Source: Rhyzopertha dominica
Lineage: Eukaryota > Arthropoda > Insecta > Coleoptera > Bostrichidae
DNA: 64,000 bases
NCBI GenBank assembly: GCA_025024175.1
Contig: QCXZ01000064.1
Location: 14,818,001 to 14,882,000, forward strand
Reading direction: 5' to 3'
The stretch's first letter is position 1. Each line of letters begins with the position of its first letter. Positions 59,650-64,000 of the stretch are shown here, piece by piece. Below the pieces are notes generated by a model. It was given only the letters and a program-made list of their open reading frames with translations, ran no database searches and was not told the origin of the DNA. Both the position numbers and the translations under genes were made by a program.

Positions 59650-61005
59650 TTCCACTGGCAACGCGTTCATAACCCTACAAGCAAGTCATATTGTTAAGAG
59701 CTTCATGGGAATTAGTAATTTCTTGTTCACTTTATTTATTGCGATTTCGTGAATGTTTCGCTCAGATTGTCCATAAACACATGTGTTTTAAGATTTGTTA
59801 AATATCTGGTTATTGCATTGCTAACTGCTAATCAAGTAGAATGCATCATACCGTATTTGTCTCAAAAAGATGGTATTACATAAAACACGAGAAACCCTTG
59901 TCAAGAACAATGGTTATTCTGCAGCTGTATAGTGAACACAGCTGAGGAACATGATTTAATTTCCTCAAAANCTCCGTAATCCGNNGTTTAGTACAAATCG
60001 TTTTTTGAAGTTGATAGGTAATGTATCATATTAATTATTTTAATAGCGTCTGCAATTATTAATAGTGCGTGCAATAAGCTCGCCGGGATATTTCTCATTT
60101 TTTTGATAATGTATAACACCTGCGAAAGTGATTAATGGAAGGCCGTATTGAGTATAAACTGTTATAAATGGGCGGTTTCGCTTTCACCCTGGGACGATAT
60201 TTATCAAGACCTGCTTCACTCATGCATTATCCCGTAAACCTCGAACTGATAAGTGCGTACCACTAGTCCGGATGAACGATGCGTTATTAGTTATCAATGC
60301 AATATAGAAATAGAAAGTAAAAGAAACCACTTCGCACTTCACCTGGACTCAGATGCTTGATGACTCATTATACCACACGCTTTTCATTCTAATCTTTACG
60401 TTATGAAATAAATAAGCTAATTAGCAAGAAATAGATCGAAGAGATAATTATTTTGAAAATACTATCGATAAGCCAGAAATCCGGAGATGTCGCAAACAGA
60501 TGGAGCAGCTAACAAGTCAAATTTATATCAAAGTACACGAAAGAGGAAATTATATATGTGTCGCGGTACAGAAGCAGCAAACTAAAATTATTTTAAACAT
60601 TGTTATATTGGTACATTCAAACACAGAAACGAATAATTTTCGAAAGAAACAGATGTCTCAAAATTAGGTGTTTTTAGGGCAACCCTCCGAAACTGATATG
60701 CTCGATTTTCCATCAGTCCGTTCGTCCGTGGATAGTGAGATATGATTTCCCAAGGATCGCATTTACCTCTGGTTTACGCTATATGATATAGGTGTCTTAT
60801 GCTCTGTAGGCATGCTTAATGTAGATAGGGTCACTAGAGTGCGGTCCCTGGGGATAAAATGACGAGTTTTTCATACAAAATATGGCATACTGATCCTNGT
60901 TGGGTGGGTTACGCTAGTAATGTTCGTTTATAAACGCTTGTATCGGTAGCGGCAAGTATATAATCGATAACAACGCAGAAAGTAATTGTGACCGATTTTT
61001 TTTAT
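59650..61005. other. No recognised gene; contains ambiguous bases
   Basis: Ns at 59971, 59984-59985 and 60898. No coding motif was recognised. The minus frame 60914-61234 is a shadow of the LINE remnant. Confidence 0.35.
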
Positions 61006-61009
61006 AGAA

Positions 61010-62195
61010 CCCAGCCAATAGAACTGAAGCTGGGTTTGCCGCAGGGTTTTCTTTTGGGCTCTCTGCTATTCTCTGTGTATGTGTCAGATTTCTGGTAATA
61101 CTTGGATAACTGTCATATGCACCAGCAAGCGGATGACACTCAGCTTTGGCACAGCTTCGATGAGGGAGAAGTGGACCTCGCCGAGGGCTAACGCCCTGCT
61201 GATCTGAGAAGCCTCTTGGATGTTTCTGTGGCACATGGATTAAACCTAAATCCTGGCAAATCGTCTGTGATGCTATTTGGAAGCAAGCTTAAGAGCCAAG
61301 AAATAAAAGCCAAACTGATTATTATGATTGCTGGGGTAGCAGTCTAGTATAGCGAATCATGTAAAAACATCGGTCACTGCTTGGACTAAGACTTAAGATT
61401 TACGCGTCACGTAGGCAATCTGTGTCAGGGATCTTATCTTACATTAAAGTACCTATTTCCTAATCGACATATCATGTCAACTGAAACTAAGTTGACCATT
61501 TGTAACTCGTTGATTGTATCCCGTTTATCGTATTGCGACGCAGTTTATGGACCAGCTCTTCGGGCAAGCGATGCGAAGATGCGATGAGATTGCAGATAGT
61601 CCAGAATTCGTGCATTAGTTTTGCTTATGGAATAAAGAAATATGACGCGGAATTACGAGTAAACTTCTAGAAACGAAGCAATTAAAATTAGAAACCTTAG
61701 GCCTGTACCACTTATTGTGCCTGACTCATAGATTTATAACAACGAAAGTGCCTAGCTATATTAGTAATGATCTTGAGTGGTTGCATAATCCAACGTTGGG
61801 TAGGTCGTCTAGGCACAGTCGCATCTGGTTCCACGCCACGCTACCGTTTGCTTTCAACGGAGCTTTTTGTATTTCGCTTGCCGGTAGTATAATAAATTAG
61901 AAGATTTATTTAAGGATATGCCTATGAGCAATTTTAAGCAACGGTTAAAGCAAAAATACCTGCTTAACGTTTGTGCAACTTGATGTTACACTATTACTTG
62001 TTTGCTAAATTTAATATTATTAAAATAACATATATGTTGTTCTTATTAGTTCAAGAATTAGCTTTTTGATTTATATATAGGTTAGGTTGAAAAGCGGCCT
62101 AAGCTGAACCTCGCCTATGCAGTACCCATTATAACCTTTTGTGTACAATAAGGAATAAAGTATATTATTACTATTATTATTATTATTATTATAAC
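61010..62195 (+). mobile_element. 5'-truncated CR1/jockey-like LINE 3' end
   Basis: The sequence starts inside the RT with ELKLGLPQGF (box B, LPQG), followed by QQADDTQLW (ADDT of box C), LNLNPGKSSVMLFGSK (box D) and GHCLD-DLRFTRHVGNL. Then come TKLTICNSLIVSRLSYCDAVYGPAL and, near the end, CFQRSFLYFACRYNKLEDL and MSNFKQRLKQKYL, the usual C-terminal stretch of such LINEs. The 3' UTR ends AAGGAATAAAGTATATTATTACT plus an ATT microsatellite (to about 62193). Many stops and frameshifts are present. It belongs to the same broad clade as the LINE at 19-22 kb but is a different family copy. Confidence 0.82.
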
Positions 62196-62199
62196 TTAA

Positions 62200-63484
62200 G
62201 TTTAACTTCAAACATCTTATCAAGAACTGGTAAAATTCTAGTAGGATGGAGTTTAGCAAAGCCAGGCGGATCGTCAAAAGATACCAAGCCAAACATTCTT
62301 AAAAAAACTTAAAGCACTCTATTAAGCTGCATCTTACTCCAAGGAAAAAATACAAAAAATATCGACAGTAACAGCTTTGAAGCGTAATACAGTAATGCCA
62401 GATTTAACAAGGTTTGAAATGCCCCAAAAAGGGAAATGTCAACATCAAATTCAGGTGGAGTTTATAAAGAATTTAATATATTTACACCCTCAACTATTCA
62501 TCGAACGCATCAGTAAAATGTTTCTTAACGTAAACATTTTACTTCTGAATTGCGTTAAATCTTAAATCTAAACACTTAAATCTAGGTTTAAATTATAATT
62601 TGTTACACTTATTAGTGCCATTATTAATATGCGTTTGCTCGAAAGTTCATTTTGTCTAATGCCTAATAGATGGCCTGATACTGTAACTCTAATAGTAAAG
62701 TTGTGATGTTGCTCTAAGCCTTATTAGAGAGATCGCAATGCGTCTAAACCTATACGTCTTAATCTAGTCAATGCTTTTGTGCCAGCGTTTGTAAATTTTT
62801 ATTCTATTCTATCTGTAACAATATTAACACACACAGATTTTCAAAGCCTTGTGACCGTTACTGGTAAAAACTTGTTAAATTGAATTGAAGTATGTGACGA
62901 GTTTTGAAATTTTTTACTACGTCATCAAGAAGACCCAATTTGTTCAATACAGTAGCTTTTATCCCCACGATAATACTGCCACATTTATTACTTTCCGTTA
63001 GTCTCACATTTGTCACTAGTGTTGCAAAAAAATTATTGGCGGATGATTTGTAAAATCTATCTGCCAAACAGTAGCACTGATAGTCGTTTGTGCTTGCAAG
63101 TTGCTCCTTACGATAATAATACTGTAGTCCATAGACACAGCGATAAAATTAATACTGCATGTGTTGAAATGTAAGATAATGTGTAAACTACATCCACTAC
63201 CCACTAATTAATTATTACTTGAAACTGAAATTTTGTGTGCAAGGGATTTGGGCATATTGTCTCGTGCATGTTTTCAGATTCATCGTAACGCTATCAAGAT
63301 TGTTCAGATAACATTCGCAATGCATGGTTTAATTACAAGAAACAATAGATTGTTTACAAGCTGGGTGCCTTTTACCTTTTTCTTCAGTTTCCTAAAAGGG
63401 GTCATGTTAGACCGCTGTATGCAGTTGTATTGTATTGATTTTATTTTGTTGATTATTGAATATGTTCAACTTGCTCTGTAACTA
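62200..63484. other. No firmly recognised gene
   Basis: AT-rich. The frame 63233-63481 has no known motif, but it precedes a LINE-like 3' end and could be decayed LINE sequence. Confidence 0.3.
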
Positions 63485-63530
63485 GCTCACTGTTGGACAA
63501 TAAAATGCTATTATTATTAATAATAAAGTA
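63485..63530 (+). repeat. LINE-like 3' end with AATAAA and ATT tail
   Basis: GACAATAAAATGCTATTATT followed by a short ATT/AAT run mimics the 3' ends of the two CR1-like LINEs in this window. Without a recognisable coding part it is only a suggestion. Confidence 0.35.
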
Positions 63531-63550
63531 GATGTAGTACTTAATAGGCA

Positions 63551-63765
63551 ATGCAGACCTCTGTACATACTAACCGCGACCGTACCAACGCCACGCTGTA
63601 GTTCGTAAAGTCACAGCTAGATAATGGATTAATGAATTTACCAAAATGACCAGCCAATCGGCAATGTAGGTTTCTGTACTTACAGATCGTACTAAGCAGC
63701 GTCGTAGTTCGTAAACCTACTGTTAGATGACTCATTACCGATTTTCGTAAAGTTATCCCCAAAGT
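63551..63765. repeat. Degenerate two-copy tandem duplication, ~115-bp period
   Basis: Two units (from about 63551 and 63666) share CTGTA-A-TA, GTAGTTCGTAAA, a GTTAGATGA / GCTAGATAA stretch and ATTAC-GA-TTT/TTA blocks with many substitutions. No known element was matched. Confidence 0.45.
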
Positions 63766-64000
63766 GCGGCATAACACGCGTCCACGTCAAAAAAAAAACA
63801 TGTATAGAGTAAGTGAGGGCTTAACAAAAGTAGCTAGGTATAAGTATATATATGCTAGAGCTTTCTGAAAAGATTAACAATTTCTACTGAAGTTTACTTG
63901 TACAAGTACAAATATTTCCCTTGTGCTTTATTACCGAAAATCACTCGACACTGGAGGGCGCAGGAGGGTTGTAATACAATACGCAACTTATAAACACCTA

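Noticed and set aside
60914..61234. 106-codon minus frame
   Set aside because: Antisense to the degenerate LINE RT with LPQG and ADDT motifs on the plus strand.

Overview
The window looks like intergenic, repeat-filled chromosome from an arthropod, most likely an insect. It is AT-rich, it has no long host open reading frame, and I could assemble no conserved host gene or multi-exon gene. What can be read is a graveyard of transposable elements of kinds usual in insects: CR1/jockey-like and RTE-like LINEs, Penelope-like elements (PLEs), Ty3/gypsy-type LTR remnants, Tc1/mariner-type, pogo, PIF/Harbinger and hAT DNA transposons, and foldback MITEs. Most coding traces carry frameshifts, stops or deletions and had to be followed across two or three frames. 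The species cannot be named from the sequence. A few N bases (26496, 44074-44075, 49861, 59971, 59984-59985, 60898) mark ambiguous base calls.

Layout. 0-11 kb: a broken DDE transposase on the minus strand (2.05-2.69 kb), a 2.2-kb hAT-like element with a perfect 8-bp target duplication and a foldback MITE inside it (4.26-6.47 kb), a Tc1 fragment (8.2 kb) and a mariner-type transposase relic (9.4-10.2 kb). 13-25 kb: an AAT microsatellite, a 450-bp MITE, a PIF/Harbinger derivative, a degenerate CR1-like LINE (19.2-22.1 kb), a pogo-type transposase pseudogene (22.4-23.5 kb) and a mariner-type foldback MITE sitting in a tandemly duplicated sequence (23.65-24.78 kb). At 26.3 kb is a cluster of heat-shock-element units just upstream of a TATA box, with no recognisable gene behind it.

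34-46 kb: a PLE on the minus strand split by a 1.3-kb insertion (34.3-37.3 kb), a second PLE 3' end flanked by inverted repeats (41.9-43.1 kb), a young 5'-truncated RTE LINE with one intact 460-codon frame and a probable 14-bp target duplication (44.0-45.5 kb), and a palindromic PLE-type terminal repeat (45.55-45.72 kb). 48-64 kb: a hAT transposase pseudogene abutting LTR-retrotransposon remnants with arginine-tRNA-type primer binding sites and a small membrane-protein ORF (48.1-49.7 kb), nested MITEs (51.8-52.1 kb), a mariner fragment (54.2 kb), a ~115-bp-period degenerate satellite (56.4-56.9 kb), a gypsy pol relic (59.2-59.6 kb) and a second CR1-like LINE 3' end (61.0-62.2 kb).

The most interesting signal is a hammerhead-ribozyme-like module (short helix I, CUGANGA-type core, 5-bp helix II, GAAA, then a self-complementary ACGU or AGCU) at three PLE-associated sites, with different bases but preserved pairing. 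Next come the LTR-element ORF resembling a short lipid-anchored or single-pass membrane protein, and the orphan heat-shock promoter.
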